In this document: in pieces, positions 34,628 to 43,982 of the stretch
Numbering within the stretch: the stretch's first letter is position 1
Layout: each line of letters starts with the position of its first letter
Assembly (NCBI GenBank): GCA_947449015.1
Contig: CANFQA010000007.1
Coordinates: 21,918 to 85,917 of the forward strand
Origin: Microthrixaceae bacterium
Lineage (GTDB): Bacteria > Actinomycetota > Acidimicrobiia > Acidimicrobiales > Acidimicrobilacustridaceae
DNA length: 64,000 nucleotides
Direction: 5' to 3'
Made by a program: the position numbers and the translations under genes
The notes under the pieces: model-generated
Database searches by the model: none
The model's input: only the letters and a program-made list of their open reading frames with translations
Told to the model about the DNA's origin: nothing

Positions 34628-35290
34628 GTGCGACAGGTTCTCGAAGATGCCAGCGGTGCGCTGCTCGCGCTTGAAGTCGATCCCGCCACCGACGCCGATG
34701 CCGAGATCGCCCGCGCCGCCGGGCTCGTCGTGGTTCGCGAAGTGCTTCAACTGCGCCGGCCGCTACCTCTCGACCGAGTGAGCGGCATCCGATCTCGTCC
34801 TTTCGTCGCAGGCAGCGATGAACAGGCATTCCTGCGCGTCAACAACCTCGCGTTCGCCTGGCATCCCGACCAGTCCAACTTGTCACTCGCTGAGCTCACG
34901 GCACGTATGGCAGAGCCATGGTTCTCCCCAGAGGGCTTCCTGCTCCATGAGGACCACGGAACTGTCAATGGCTTCTGCTGGACGAAGATCCATCCCGCCA
35001 CCGATGACGGGCCGGCCATCGGTGAGATCTACGTGATCGGGGTCGATCCTTCTGCGCACGGTCGCGGTCTGGGCACCGAGATGGTGCTGGCGGGCCTCGA
35101 CCATCTCGCCTCCCGCACGATCGGTGTGGCCATGCTGCATGTCGAGGCTGACAATCACGCGGCTCTGGCGATCTACGACCGACTCGGCTTCCATCGCCAT
35201 AGTTCGCACCAGTGGTGGGCGATACCGGGATCGCCGGTGCCGTCGGCGCGCACAGCAGCCAGCACCACCGACACCGAGACAACGCCCTAG
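34628..35290 (+). CDS. mshD: Mycothiol synthase-like GNAT acetyltransferase (short form)
   Basis: 220 aa. RPFVAGSDEQAFLRVNNLAF, EPWFSPEGFLLHED and the acetyl-CoA loop IYVIGVDPSAHGRGLGTEM plus LHVEADNHAALAIYDRLGF match the C-terminal, catalytic GNAT half of MshD, which acetylates Cys-GlcN-Ins in the last mycothiol step. The N-terminal GNAT-like half is cut to about 50 residues, so the protein is about 80-90 residues shorter than usual. GTG 34628 fits the leaderless spacing. Identity as true MshD is likely but other GNATs remain possible. Confidence 0.75.
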   Translation: MRQVLEDASGALLALEVDPATDADAEIARAAGLVVVREVLQLRRPLPLDRVSGIRSRPFVAGSDEQAFLRVNNLAFAWHPDQSNLSLAELTARMAEPWFSPEGFLLHEDHGTVNGFCWTKIHPATDDGPAIGEIYVIGVDPSAHGRGLGTEMVLAGLDHLASRTIGVAMLHVEADNHAALAIYDRLGFHRHSSHQWWAIPGSPVPSARTAASTTDTETTP

Positions 35291-35293
35291 CCT
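35288..35293 (+). promoter_or_regulatory. Putative -10 box of rlmN (TAGCCT)
   Basis: TAGCCT ends 6 nt before GTG 35300 and overlaps the mshD stop codon. Confidence 0.45.
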
Positions 35294-35299
35294 CGATCT

Positions 35300-36358
35300 G
35301 TGGCCACCCTTTACGACCCCAGTCGCGATGAACTCGCCGCTCTTCTTGAGGGCGAGCCTCGTTATCGACTCGACCAACTGTGGCACGGGCTCTACGAACA
35401 ACGATCCACCCCGGCAGAACTCACGACACTTCCGAAGGCTTTGCGCACCCGGCTCGACGCAGACCTGCCCCTGGCCCTGGAACCGGTCACCGAATCGGTA
35501 AGCGACGACGGCCTCACCGTGAAGTGGCTTTGGAAACTCGCCGACGGCTCGCAGATCGAAACTGTGCTCATGCACTACCCCGACCGCTCGACAGTCTGTG
35601 TCAGCACCCAGGCGGGTTGTGCGATGGCCTGTGGGTTCTGTGCCACTGGGCAGGCCGGCTTCGAACGGAATCTCAGTGTCGGTGAGATCGTCGAGCAGGT
35701 GGTGCGGGCATCGCGGGTGGCCGCCGAGGGCGAGCCGGCGCGCCGTGTGTCCAACATCGTGTTCATGGGAATGGGCGAACCCCTTGCCAATGTGGACCGT
35801 GTGCTTGGCGCCGTCCATCGCATCCATGGCGATCTCGGCCTGTCGGCCCGCCATCTCACGATCTCGACCGTCGGCATCGTGCCCGGAATCAACCGTCTGG
35901 CGCTCGAACCGCTCCCGGTGAACCTGGCGGTCTCGCTCCATGCCGCCAACGATGAGCTGCGTGACGAACTCGTTCCGATCAACCGCCGCTATCCGCTCGC
36001 CGATCTCTATGCCGCGTGCGAGGCCTATCTCACCGTGAAGAACCGTCGCATCTCATTCGAGTGGGCGATGATCGATGGCGTCAACGACCGTGCCTCCGAT
36101 GCCCGCGAACTCGCAGCTGCGGCAAGGTCGCTTCGTGCTCATATCAACCTGATCCCCCTCAACGCCACTCCCGGTTGGCCCACGAAAGGCACACCTGCCG
36201 AGCGTGTGGCGTCATTCCGTGACCAACTTGAGGATCTCGGAGCCAATGCCACAGTGCGGGCCAACCGCGGCAACGAGATCGACGCTGCCTGCGGACAACT
36301 CCGGGCGAATCAGGAGATTGCAGTGGCTGCACCTCGACGGCGGGCGCTGCCACACTAG
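35300..36358 (+). CDS. rlmN: Dual-specificity 23S rRNA/tRNA adenine C2-methyltransferase
   Basis: 352 aa radical SAM enzyme methylating A2503 of 23S rRNA and A37 of some tRNAs. The cluster motif CAMACGFC follows STQAG, and FMGMGEPLAN and ISTVGIVPGI bind SAM. The N-terminal DELAALL-GEPRYRLDQLWHGLY is the RNA-binding part. The C-terminal methyl-carrying Cys is in DIDAACGQLR-type context (EIDAACGQLR). GTG 35300 has a TAGCCT box 6 nt upstream. Confidence 0.95.
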   Translation: MATLYDPSRDELAALLEGEPRYRLDQLWHGLYEQRSTPAELTTLPKALRTRLDADLPLALEPVTESVSDDGLTVKWLWKLADGSQIETVLMHYPDRSTVCVSTQAGCAMACGFCATGQAGFERNLSVGEIVEQVVRASRVAAEGEPARRVSNIVFMGMGEPLANVDRVLGAVHRIHGDLGLSARHLTISTVGIVPGINRLALEPLPVNLAVSLHAANDELRDELVPINRRYPLADLYAACEAYLTVKNRRISFEWAMIDGVNDRASDARELAAAARSLRAHINLIPLNATPGWPTKGTPAERVASFRDQLEDLGANATVRANRGNEIDAACGQLRANQEIAVAAPRRRALPH

Positions 36359-36362
36359 AGAC

Positions 36363-36719
36363 ATGGAAACGCGCCGCTGGACGAACCCGACCCAACCCCA
36401 GACTCTCCAGATTGCAGTGATCCTGCTGTACATCAACGCCGTATTCGGTGCCCTCTCATTCACCCCGATCGCTCTTGCTCTGGCCGCAGGACAGGCCGGA
36501 GCCGCATTCGGCATCGCCAATGAAAAGCGCTGGGGTTACCTCCTTGGCCTCGCTGTGGCAGTTCTCGGGCTGCTGCCATTCGTCCTGTACATCCTCGGCT
36601 CAGGAGTGGGATCCATCTTCAACCTCCAACTGCTGATCAGCTTGATTTTCCCAGTAGCCCTCTTCGCTCTGCTGATCCATCCCCAGAGCCGTGACTACCA
36701 GCGCATCTGGTTCAACTGA
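36363..36719 (+). CDS. Small integral membrane protein of unknown function
   Basis: 118 aa with four hydrophobic segments (LQIAVILLYINAVFGALSF, IALALAAGQAGAAFGIA, WGYLLGLAVAVLGLLPFVLY and LQLLISLIFPVALFALLI). The N-terminus METRRWTNPTQPQTLQIA faces the cytoplasm by the positive-inside rule. It starts 4 nt after rlmN and may be co-transcribed. No known family was recognised; topology resembles small YIP1- or DoxX-like proteins but without their motifs. Confidence 0.75.
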   Translation: METRRWTNPTQPQTLQIAVILLYINAVFGALSFTPIALALAAGQAGAAFGIANEKRWGYLLGLAVAVLGLLPFVLYILGSGVGSIFNLQLLISLIFPVALFALLIHPQSRDYQRIWFN

Positions 36720-36753
36720 GTTCCGTTGACCCGAAGCGATCTGAGCTGAACTG

Positions 36754-38391
36754 ATGGACTTCTCGCTGATTGAGGTGGTGCGTGCTGTCGCGTCGGCTGC
36801 CCCTGAACGCGAAGCCCTTGTCCACCGCACCAACCGGTTGACCTACGGCGAGTTGATTGCTCGCGTCGATCAACTCGCCGGCGCATTGCATTCCCGCGGG
36901 CTCGGCGTCGTCCACCAGCGAGCGGATCTCGCCAATTGGGAGTCGGGCCAAGATCATCTGGCGCTGTATCTCCACAACTGCCCCGCCTATCTGGAAAGCA
37001 TGCTTGGTGCCTACGGTGCGAGGGTTGCGCCGTTCAACGTGAACTATCGATACGTAGCCGAAGAGTTGCGCTATCTCCTCGCCGATTCGGGCGCGCGTGC
37101 CATCGTGTTCCACGCAGCTTTCGCGCCAACGCTTGACGCGGTCCGAGGCGACCTTCCCGAACTCAAGGTGCTGCTGCAGGTCGCCGACGAATCGGGCAAT
37201 CCTCTGCTCCCCGGCGCCGAATGGTACGAAGACGCGGTTGCTGACTCGCCGGGTCGTCCGCCGGTCGAACCAAGCCCTGACGATCTGTACATCCTGTACA
37301 CCGGTGGAACCACCGGGATGCCCAAGGGCGTGCTGTGGCGTCAGGGCGATATCTACCCGGCTGCGCTCGGGGGTCGAAAGATTTCCACCGGCGAGGAGTA
37401 CAGCGGCATCGACGGCATCATCGAGAACGCAAAAAACGGTGGCGTCCGCGTAGTGCCCTCCGCCCCGTTTATGCATGGTGCAGCGCATTGGATGGCTCTC
37501 AACGCGTTCCACAACGGCAACACCGTGGTGCTTCCCGACAATGCCGCAATGTTTGATCCCGCCGATCTGCTCGACACCATCGAACGGGAGCGGATCGGCA
37601 TTTCGCTCATCGTCGGCGATGCATTTGGTCGACCACTGCTCGACGAACTCCATCGCCGCAGTCGAGATCTGTTTTCGCTCTCCTTGCTCATCAGCGGTGG
37701 CGCTGCACTCTCGGCGCCAGTCAAAACCGCACTGCTCGAACAACTGCCCGGTGTCGCCATCATGGACGGTCTCGGCTCGTCGGAGACCGGTCAGCAGGCC
37801 AACCAGATCAGCGGAGGCGGGAGGCCGGTGTCCACCGGAACGTTCACGCCAGGCACTGGAATGGCCATTGTGAGCGAAGACCTCACGCGCAGGCTCGCAC
37901 CTGGTGAGGATGAACTCGGCTGGTTGGCCCAGCAAGGTCGCGTACCGCTCGGATATCTGGGCGATGAGGCCAAGACCACTCGCACCTTCCCCACCATCGA
38001 TGGCGTCCGAATGTCAGTGCCGGGCGACCGGGCGCGTTTCACCACAGAAGGCCTGCTCGAACTGCATGGCCGCGATTCGGTCACGATCAACTCGGGTGGG
38101 GAGAAAATCTTCGCTGAGGAAGTCGAGGCCGCCCTTGCTCACCACAGCGCGGTTTACGACGTCGTGGTGACTGGTCGCCCTTCCGAGCGTTGGGGCCAGG
38201 AGGTCATCGCCGTGGTGCAGTTCCGCGATGGTGAGCAGGCCACCGATGCAGAACTGCTCGAGGTCTGCAGCTCGCACATCGCCCGTTACAAGTTTCCCAA
38301 AGCGATCATCGTCGTCGACAAGGTCCTCCGATCCCCGGCTGGTAAGGCCGACTACCGGTGGGCGAAGCATGTGGCCGCCGGAACCCTGTGA
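36754..38391 (+). CDS. Acyl-CoA synthetase (AMP-forming, FadD-like)
   Basis: 545 aa ANL-superfamily ligase. The phosphate loop is YTGGTTGMPKGV, the gate region DGLGSSETG, the hinge-containing LHGRDSVTINSGGEKIFAEEVE and the catalytic Lys in SPAGKADYRWAK. WRQGDIYPAALGG after the P-loop and SAPFMHGAAHWMALNAFHNG are typical of the FadD subgroup that includes steroid side-chain ligases, but the substrate cannot be fixed. A 25-residue segment (VVHQRADLANWESGQDHLAL) looks inserted in the N-terminal domain. Confidence 0.9.
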   Translation: MDFSLIEVVRAVASAAPEREALVHRTNRLTYGELIARVDQLAGALHSRGLGVVHQRADLANWESGQDHLALYLHNCPAYLESMLGAYGARVAPFNVNYRYVAEELRYLLADSGARAIVFHAAFAPTLDAVRGDLPELKVLLQVADESGNPLLPGAEWYEDAVADSPGRPPVEPSPDDLYILYTGGTTGMPKGVLWRQGDIYPAALGGRKISTGEEYSGIDGIIENAKNGGVRVVPSAPFMHGAAHWMALNAFHNGNTVVLPDNAAMFDPADLLDTIERERIGISLIVGDAFGRPLLDELHRRSRDLFSLSLLISGGAALSAPVKTALLEQLPGVAIMDGLGSSETGQQANQISGGGRPVSTGTFTPGTGMAIVSEDLTRRLAPGEDELGWLAQQGRVPLGYLGDEAKTTRTFPTIDGVRMSVPGDRARFTTEGLLELHGRDSVTINSGGEKIFAEEVEAALAHHSAVYDVVVTGRPSERWGQEVIAVVQFRDGEQATDAELLEVCSSHIARYKFPKAIIVVDKVLRSPAGKADYRWAKHVAAGTL

Positions 38392-38403
38392 GTATCTGAT
38401 CCT

Positions 38404-40134
38404 GTGGATGCCACGACTCGACGACGAGCAGTCCTCTCGCTCATGGCAGTCGTCCTTGCCCTAGTGATCGGGGCCACGGCATTTTTGGAACTCACCGGTC
38501 GCTCTCAAGCCAAGGAAGTGCCATCGACCACGACACACTCGAAGGTACGCGCCGACGCCTACGCGCAGTATCGGGAGGCGGGTTGGATCACCACAGAGAA
38601 CCAGCGACCGGGCACTCGTGACTGGCAGATCCCCGATGACCGCACCATGTGGTCGAAGATCTCGGGCTACGCAGCTGCCACCAGCATCAACCTCGGCGAG
38701 TCAACCTCGATCCATGTCACAACAGGGGCGCCTTCTTGGGTTGTGTCGGCGTATCGCATTGGCTTCTACGGCGGCACAGGGGGTCGATTGGTGTGGCGCA
38801 GTGATTCGCAGCCGGGCGTGATGCAGCCCAAGCCGACGATTGATGCCATGACCCGAACCGTCTCAGCAAACTGGCCCTCATCGTTGACCATCGCTCCTGA
38901 TGCCACATGGCCGCCCGGCCAGTACCTGCTGCGCCTTGAAAGTTCCGACGGTGGAGCCACGTTCATTCCGCTGGTCATCCGCGACGACCAGAGCCACTCC
39001 GATCTACTTCTTCAGAGCGCGGTCACAACATGGCAGGCCTATAACGGCTGGGGTGGTGCCAGCATCTACATCGGCGATTCCGGGCGCGCCGATATCGTCA
39101 GTTTCGACCGCCCCTACACCGGCAACGGCAGCGGCGAGTTCCTCGGCCGCGAGTATGAGTTCATCTTCTTGGTGGAACGTCTCGGGCTCGATGTGTCCTA
39201 CTGGACGAATATTGACCTCGATGAGCGCGGCGACCTTGCCACCAACCACCACGCCATCGTGATCCCCGGCCATGACGAGTACTACACGGTTCGTATGCGA
39301 GAGAACCTCGAGAAGGCCAGAGACGCTGGCGTGAACATCGGGTTCTTCGGCGCGAACAATGTGTATCGCCGCATCCGCCTCGAGTCGGCAAACGGAAACT
39401 CCAGTCGTCGCCTCGTCAACTACCGCGATGCAAAGCGCGATCCCATTGCCAAGACCGATCCCGCCCAGGTCACGACGAGTTTTCGCGAAGCACCAGCGGC
39501 GAACCCCGAAAGTTCTCTCACCGGGAGCTACTACGAATGCAATCCGGTCACCGCCGACTGGGTGGTCGCCGATGCATCGGCGTGGATGTTCGAGGGTTCC
39601 GGCCTGCGCAATGGTGACCGCATGGCGAAGATGGTTGGCAACGAATACGACCGGGTCACCTCCGGCGTACCGACCCCATCAAACATCCAAGTCATCGCCC
39701 GGTCCCCCGTGAACTGCCGCGGACGGAATTCCTACGCGGACTCGACCTGGTATTCGACCCCGAGCGGCGCCGGTGTGTTCAGCGCTGGCACCTTCGGATG
39801 GTCACCACTTCTTGATGACATCACCTGCGGCGAGACCATCACGACCACCTCGACGACGCGGTGTCGAATCATCCAGGTCACCGCCAACATTCTGCGGGCA
39901 TTCGCGGCGGGTCCGGCAGGTGCGGCGCATCCCAGCGTGTCCAACACCGCGCTGGTCGGCGTCCCCAAGCCACCGACCGCGGCACCAAGCGACGAAACAC
40001 CAACAAGTTCAAGCTCCACAACCACGACCACCAAAAAGCCCTCGGGGTCGACATCGAGCACCAGCGCACCCAGCAGCAGCTCATCATCCACGACACCCAG
40101 TTCCAGTACGACAACCACGACCACCTCGGGCTGA
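38404..40134 (+). CDS. Secreted N,N-dimethylformamidase-like domain protein with Ser/Thr-rich tail
   Basis: 576 aa. Residues 11-30 (LSLMAVVLALVIGATAFLEL) are a signal peptide or signal anchor after an Arg-rich n-region. The body has SYRIGFYGG-like SAYRIGFYGGTGGRLVW, TTWQAYNGWGGASIYI, SFDRPYTGNGSGEFLGREYE, DVSYWTNIDLDERGD and PGHDEYYTVRMRENLEKARD, features of the DMFase large-subunit-like domain. Residues about 525-576 are almost only Ser/Thr/Pro, probably a glycosylated stalk. There is no LPXTG. GTG start. The function of these secreted members is not known. Confidence 0.75.
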   Translation: MDATTRRRAVLSLMAVVLALVIGATAFLELTGRSQAKEVPSTTTHSKVRADAYAQYREAGWITTENQRPGTRDWQIPDDRTMWSKISGYAAATSINLGESTSIHVTTGAPSWVVSAYRIGFYGGTGGRLVWRSDSQPGVMQPKPTIDAMTRTVSANWPSSLTIAPDATWPPGQYLLRLESSDGGATFIPLVIRDDQSHSDLLLQSAVTTWQAYNGWGGASIYIGDSGRADIVSFDRPYTGNGSGEFLGREYEFIFLVERLGLDVSYWTNIDLDERGDLATNHHAIVIPGHDEYYTVRMRENLEKARDAGVNIGFFGANNVYRRIRLESANGNSSRRLVNYRDAKRDPIAKTDPAQVTTSFREAPAANPESSLTGSYYECNPVTADWVVADASAWMFEGSGLRNGDRMAKMVGNEYDRVTSGVPTPSNIQVIARSPVNCRGRNSYADSTWYSTPSGAGVFSAGTFGWSPLLDDITCGETITTTSTTRCRIIQVTANILRAFAAGPAGAAHPSVSNTALVGVPKPPTAAPSDETPTSSSSTTTTTKKPSGSTSSTSAPSSSSSSTTPSSSTTTTTTSG

Positions 40135-40199
40135 GCTCTCCATTCGCGCAATTCCGGAAAGCCTCGCCGTCTGATGCGAACCGCATCGGGCCCGACCCG

Positions 40200-40205
40200 T
40201 AGGCT
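40200..40205 (+). promoter_or_regulatory. Putative -10 box of menG-menF (TAGGCT)
   Basis: TAGGCT ends 6 nt before GTG 40212 (spacer GGAGAC). Confidence 0.5.
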
Positions 40206-40211
40206 GGAGAC

Positions 40212-40919
40212 GTGTCCGAGATGAACGCCGAACAGCTCCCCCAAGGTGACGAAAAAGTCCGCGCCGTTCGTTCGATGTTTGACACCATCGCCCCGCGCTA
40301 CGACCTCGTCAACCGTGTGATGACCTTCAGGATGGACGTTCGATGGCGGCGCCGCACAGTGCGCGACCTTCGCCTCCCCGCCGGTTCGCTTGTCGCTGAT
40401 CTGGCATGCGGCACTGGCGACTTCTGCCGCGAACTCCAGTCACAGGGACTCCGCCCGGTCGGGTTCGATCTCTCCTACGGCATGCTCGCGGCGGCTCGCA
40501 CCGAGGCGCCGCTTGCCGAGGCCGACATTCTCCACCTCCCCGTGCCCGACGCGTCCCTCGATGGCATCACCTGCGGATTCGCGCTGCGCAATTTGGTCGA
40601 GCTCGAAGGCTTCTTCCAGGAACTCGGCCGCGTTGTTCGTCCCGGCGGACGAATTGCGCTCCTCGATGTCTCCATCCCACCCAATCGCTTGCTTCGGTGG
40701 GGACACTCGATCTACTTCGGCCGCATTGTTCCGATGGTTGGCGGACTTCTCTCTGATCCAGCGGCCTACCGCTACCTCCCCAAATCGGTGGCCTACCTCC
40801 CCGAGCCCGAAGTGATGCTGGCGCAACTTCGCGATGGTGGATTCGAGGAGATTCGACGCGATCTCCTCACCACAGGAATTTCACAGCTCATCACCGCAAC
40901 CCGGCGGATCGACGAGTGA
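40212..40919 (+). CDS. menG: Demethylmenaquinone methyltransferase
   Basis: 235 aa UbiE/MenG family SAM methyltransferase, last step of menaquinone synthesis. VRSMFDTIAPRYDLVNRVMTF, the motif I VADLACGTGDFCREL and GFALRNLVELEGFFQELGRV are family signatures, as is SVAYLPEPEVM. GTG 40212 fits the leaderless spacing; an ATG 3 codons later is the alternative. Its stop overlaps the menF GTG by 4 nt. Confidence 0.94.
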   Translation: MSEMNAEQLPQGDEKVRAVRSMFDTIAPRYDLVNRVMTFRMDVRWRRRTVRDLRLPAGSLVADLACGTGDFCRELQSQGLRPVGFDLSYGMLAAARTEAPLAEADILHLPVPDASLDGITCGFALRNLVELEGFFQELGRVVRPGGRIALLDVSIPPNRLLRWGHSIYFGRIVPMVGGLLSDPAAYRYLPKSVAYLPEPEVMLAQLRDGGFEEIRRDLLTTGISQLITATRRIDE

Positions 40920-42199
40920 GCGAGTCGCCACTGCTCGCCCGGACCCGGCGGATCGATGGCGATATCGACCTGATCTCGTTCGCTGGTGACGACGGAATCC
41001 TCTTCATCCGAGACGAGGTCGGTCTCGCTGGCATCGGCAACGCAGGCCGCATTGAACTCCCCCGCCATTCCGGCGCTGATGACGCTGACACCGTTCGCCA
41101 CCTGCTTGGCTCGATTGTGGTTGAGAACGAGGTCGGCGGCCCCGGGACTGGAGCCGTGGCGCTTGGTGCGTTGCCGTTTGAACCCACCGCCGCTGGTCAT
41201 CTGACCATTCCCGAGATTGTTCTCGGCCGCAATGACGACGGCGAACAGTGGGTCACCACGATCGCCCCGCGCAATGAACAACCCGAGGCCGCTCAACTTG
41301 AGGAACTGCTCTGGCGCGCGCAACCGGCTGCCCGTGGGTTCGGACGCGACGCCACGTTGACCTCAGTTGCTGATACTCCATCTTCCTATTCGATCCGCTC
41401 CGAACAGTCACCCACCCAGTGGTGTGAATCCGTTGCAGCTGCCACCGCTCGGATCAGTTCAGGAGCGCTCGACAAAGTTGTCCTTTCTCGAGCTATCGAA
41501 GTCATGGCCGACGCTGCCATCCGACCGAGTACCGTTCTCGCCCACCTCCGCCGCACCCACCCGGCCAGCCTGCTGTTCAGCGTCGAAGGGTTCATCGGGG
41601 CAACCCCGGAGATGTTGGTGAGTCGCCATGGAGAGATCGTCCGCGCTCACCCCATGGCCGGCACGGCACCACGCAGCGGGGATTCAGACACCGACGCCCG
41701 TTTGGCGGCACAACTGCTCGCGTCATCAAACACCCGTGCCGAACACCGTCACACCATAGATATGGTCCACGACACGCTCTTGCCCTGGTGTTCCTACCTT
41801 GATGAAGAAGCAGAACCTTCCATCGTCGCCATGGCCAACGTGCAGCATCTCGCAACCCGCCTCGAAGGTCGACTGAGTACGCCGACTGCATCAGTGCTCG
41901 AGCTCGTCGCTGCCCTGCACCCCACACCGGCGGTCGGAGGCACTCCCCGCGATCTCGCGCTCGCGCTTATTGCTGAGCTCGAGCCGGTCAGTCGTGGTCG
42001 CTATGCCGGTCCGGTGGGTTGGATTGATACAGCAGGCAACGGCGTCTGGGCCGTTGGCATCCGTTCGGCAGAGATTTCTGGCCATAGTGCCCGGCTCTTC
42101 GCCGGGGTCGGTGTGGTTGCCGATTCTGATCCTGCGACCGAACTGGCTGAAACCAGAGCCAAGTTGCAGTCCATGCTCGGAGCAGTCATTCGCCCCTGA
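40916..42199 (+). CDS. menF: Isochorismate synthase
   Basis: 427 aa chorismate-binding enzyme; first committed step of menaquinone synthesis. The C-terminal catalytic domain has LDKVVLSRAIEV, SLLFSVEGFIGATPEML, AHPMAGTAPRSGD, TPAVGGTPRD, and GRYAGPVGWIDTAGNGVW followed by LFAGVGVVADSDP. The pairing with menG and menD supports isochorismate synthase over salicylate or anthranilate enzymes. Its end overlaps the convergent menD end by 14 nt. Confidence 0.9.
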   Translation: MSESPLLARTRRIDGDIDLISFAGDDGILFIRDEVGLAGIGNAGRIELPRHSGADDADTVRHLLGSIVVENEVGGPGTGAVALGALPFEPTAAGHLTIPEIVLGRNDDGEQWVTTIAPRNEQPEAAQLEELLWRAQPAARGFGRDATLTSVADTPSSYSIRSEQSPTQWCESVAAATARISSGALDKVVLSRAIEVMADAAIRPSTVLAHLRRTHPASLLFSVEGFIGATPEMLVSRHGEIVRAHPMAGTAPRSGDSDTDARLAAQLLASSNTRAEHRHTIDMVHDTLLPWCSYLDEEAEPSIVAMANVQHLATRLEGRLSTPTASVLELVAALHPTPAVGGTPRDLALALIAELEPVSRGRYAGPVGWIDTAGNGVWAVGIRSAEISGHSARLFAGVGVVADSDPATELAETRAKLQSMLGAVIRP

Positions 42200-43934
42200 G
42201 CGCATCGGCAATCGCTGCCGCAGTCACCGTGTGCAGATGATCATGCAGTTCGACATTGGAATCACGGTTCGTGCGGACCAGAACCACATGCGCGCCGCCG
42301 GTCGCCAGCGTTGCCCCGACAGCGGCGAAGACTGCGTCATCGTCAGTTGCTTCGAGAACACCGAGACCATGGGCATTGGCTAACCCGGTGATGTTGACCC
42401 CGTGCGGAGTGCCGAACAGTTGCTCGAAACGCGTTGCCTCAAGCGAGGTGCGCTGGGGAAGGAACGAGAAGATGCCGCCGCCATCGTTGTCGATGACCAC
42501 GATGCACAGGTCGAGCCCACGCGCATCGAGACCCAGCAAACCGTTGGTGTCATGGAGCAGTGCGACATCGCCAATAAGTAACACCGTCGGTACGGCGGAC
42601 GCAGCGACACCCACTGCGGTTGACACCACACCGTCGATTCCGTTGGCTCCGCGATTGGCGTGGACAACGACGCCTGAGCGCCGGGCGCCAAACCATTCGA
42701 GATCACGGATGGGCATCGACGACGAGACCACGAGTGCGCCACCTTCGGGCACCGCAGCAAGTGCCGCTCGGGCCACGCCCGGTTCGGTGGCGTGGCTTTG
42801 GCCTTCGAGTGCAGCAGCAATTGCTGCCTCAACCGCGTCATCAACCCGACGCCACTGTGCACTCCAAGACAAATCCGCGCCGACGACTTGTTGGTCGAGG
42901 AGTGCCCGAGCAAATTCTGAGGCTCGCCGGGCGATGCGCGTCTGCGAACGACCCTCAGGATCTCGCCAGACACCATCGGGATCGACCAACACCTGATCAG
43001 CGTCGGTGGATGCCAACCATTGCGACAACACTTTCGACGCGTGCGGTGCCCCGATGCGGATGATCAGCTCGACATCAAGCAACCGTGATGGCACCCGCAT
43101 GATCGCATCGCTGTGGGCGATGACATTCGGGTGCAGGACGCGACAGCCACTGCGCTGATCGGCGAGAACCGGCCAGCCAAGTGTTTCGGCGAGTTCGAGC
43201 ACGGCTGCGGGGTCATCGATTCCGCCGCCGACAATGAGCACCCCGGCGCGACCGTTGACGAGATCCGCCAGATCCTCGAAGGTGCCATCTTCCACGTCAT
43301 CGGCGATCTCGCTTTCCACGAAATCACCCTGCGACGCAGCAGTTTGGTGTGACATCGCGTCGAATTCGAGTGGCTCGGGAAGCTCGAGACGGACCCCGAC
43401 GAGCGGTTCACGAAACGCCAAGTTGAGTTGCACCGGGCCGGAGACTGCCGCTGTGGTGCTCACAAATGCGCGCCGGGCAACTGCTCGCCACTCACCGGCG
43501 CGTTCAGGATCAGGTGGGCCAGCATCGATGAACGACCGCACACTGGTTCCGTAGAGCTCGACCTGATTGATGGTCTGCGGTGCACCGATGCCATGCAGCT
43601 CGGGAGGGCGATCGGCGGTGAGCACTAGCAGAGGAACACGGTCGAGATCAGCTTCGACCACTGCAGCATGGAACTGCACGGTTGCGGTGCCACTGGTAGC
43701 AAGGACGACCACTGGTCGATTGGTGGCGCGAGCCAACCCCACCGCCATGAAGGAACCCGATCGCTCATCGTGATGAACCTGGATGCGGACGCGGCCATCC
43801 TCGGCAAGTGCCAACGCCATTGGCGTGGAACGCGACCCCGGACAGATCACCGCATCAGTGAGACCACAGCGCACCCATTCATCGACAAGGGTGGCGCAGA
43901 AGGTGATGTTGACCGAACCGGTGTCCACGGGCAC
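42186..43934 (-). CDS. menD: SEPHCHC synthase
   Basis: 582 aa ThDP-dependent enzyme adding a succinyl semialdehyde unit to isochorismate. The N-terminal VDEWVRCGLTDAVICPGSRSTPMALAL and TSGTATVQFHAAVVEA, central SSMPIRDLEWFG, NRGANGIDGVVSTAVG and the ThDP-binding GDVALLHDTNGLLG...VIDNDGGGIFSFLPQ are MenD hallmarks. The GTG at 43934 has TACGCT 6 nt upstream. It is divergent from menH. Confidence 0.95.
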   Translation of the reverse strand: MPVDTGSVNITFCATLVDEWVRCGLTDAVICPGSRSTPMALALAEDGRVRIQVHHDERSGSFMAVGLARATNRPVVVLATSGTATVQFHAAVVEADLDRVPLLVLTADRPPELHGIGAPQTINQVELYGTSVRSFIDAGPPDPERAGEWRAVARRAFVSTTAAVSGPVQLNLAFREPLVGVRLELPEPLEFDAMSHQTAASQGDFVESEIADDVEDGTFEDLADLVNGRAGVLIVGGGIDDPAAVLELAETLGWPVLADQRSGCRVLHPNVIAHSDAIMRVPSRLLDVELIIRIGAPHASKVLSQWLASTDADQVLVDPDGVWRDPEGRSQTRIARRASEFARALLDQQVVGADLSWSAQWRRVDDAVEAAIAAALEGQSHATEPGVARAALAAVPEGGALVVSSSMPIRDLEWFGARRSGVVVHANRGANGIDGVVSTAVGVAASAVPTVLLIGDVALLHDTNGLLGLDARGLDLCIVVIDNDGGGIFSFLPQRTSLEATRFEQLFGTPHGVNITGLANAHGLGVLEATDDDAVFAAVGATLATGGAHVVLVRTNRDSNVELHDHLHTVTAAAIADALRGE

Positions 43935-43940
43935 TCCATC

Positions 43941-43946
43941 AGCGTA
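43941..43946 (-). promoter_or_regulatory. Putative -10 box of menD (TACGCT)
   Basis: TACGCT on the minus strand ends 6 nt before the menD GTG. Confidence 0.5.
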
Positions 43947-43969
43947 GGCCCCCCGCTGCGGAGAGGCCC

Positions 43970-43975
43970 TACGCT
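43970..43975 (+). promoter_or_regulatory. Putative -10 box of menH (TACGCT)
   Basis: TACGCT ends 7 nt before GTG 43983. The identical hexamer serves the divergent menD 24 bp away. Confidence 0.5.
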
Positions 43976-43982
43976 GCGACGC

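Noticed and set aside
34883..35941. 352-codon open frame on the minus strand
   Set aside because: Runs antisense across both mshD and rlmN, whose motifs are unambiguous.
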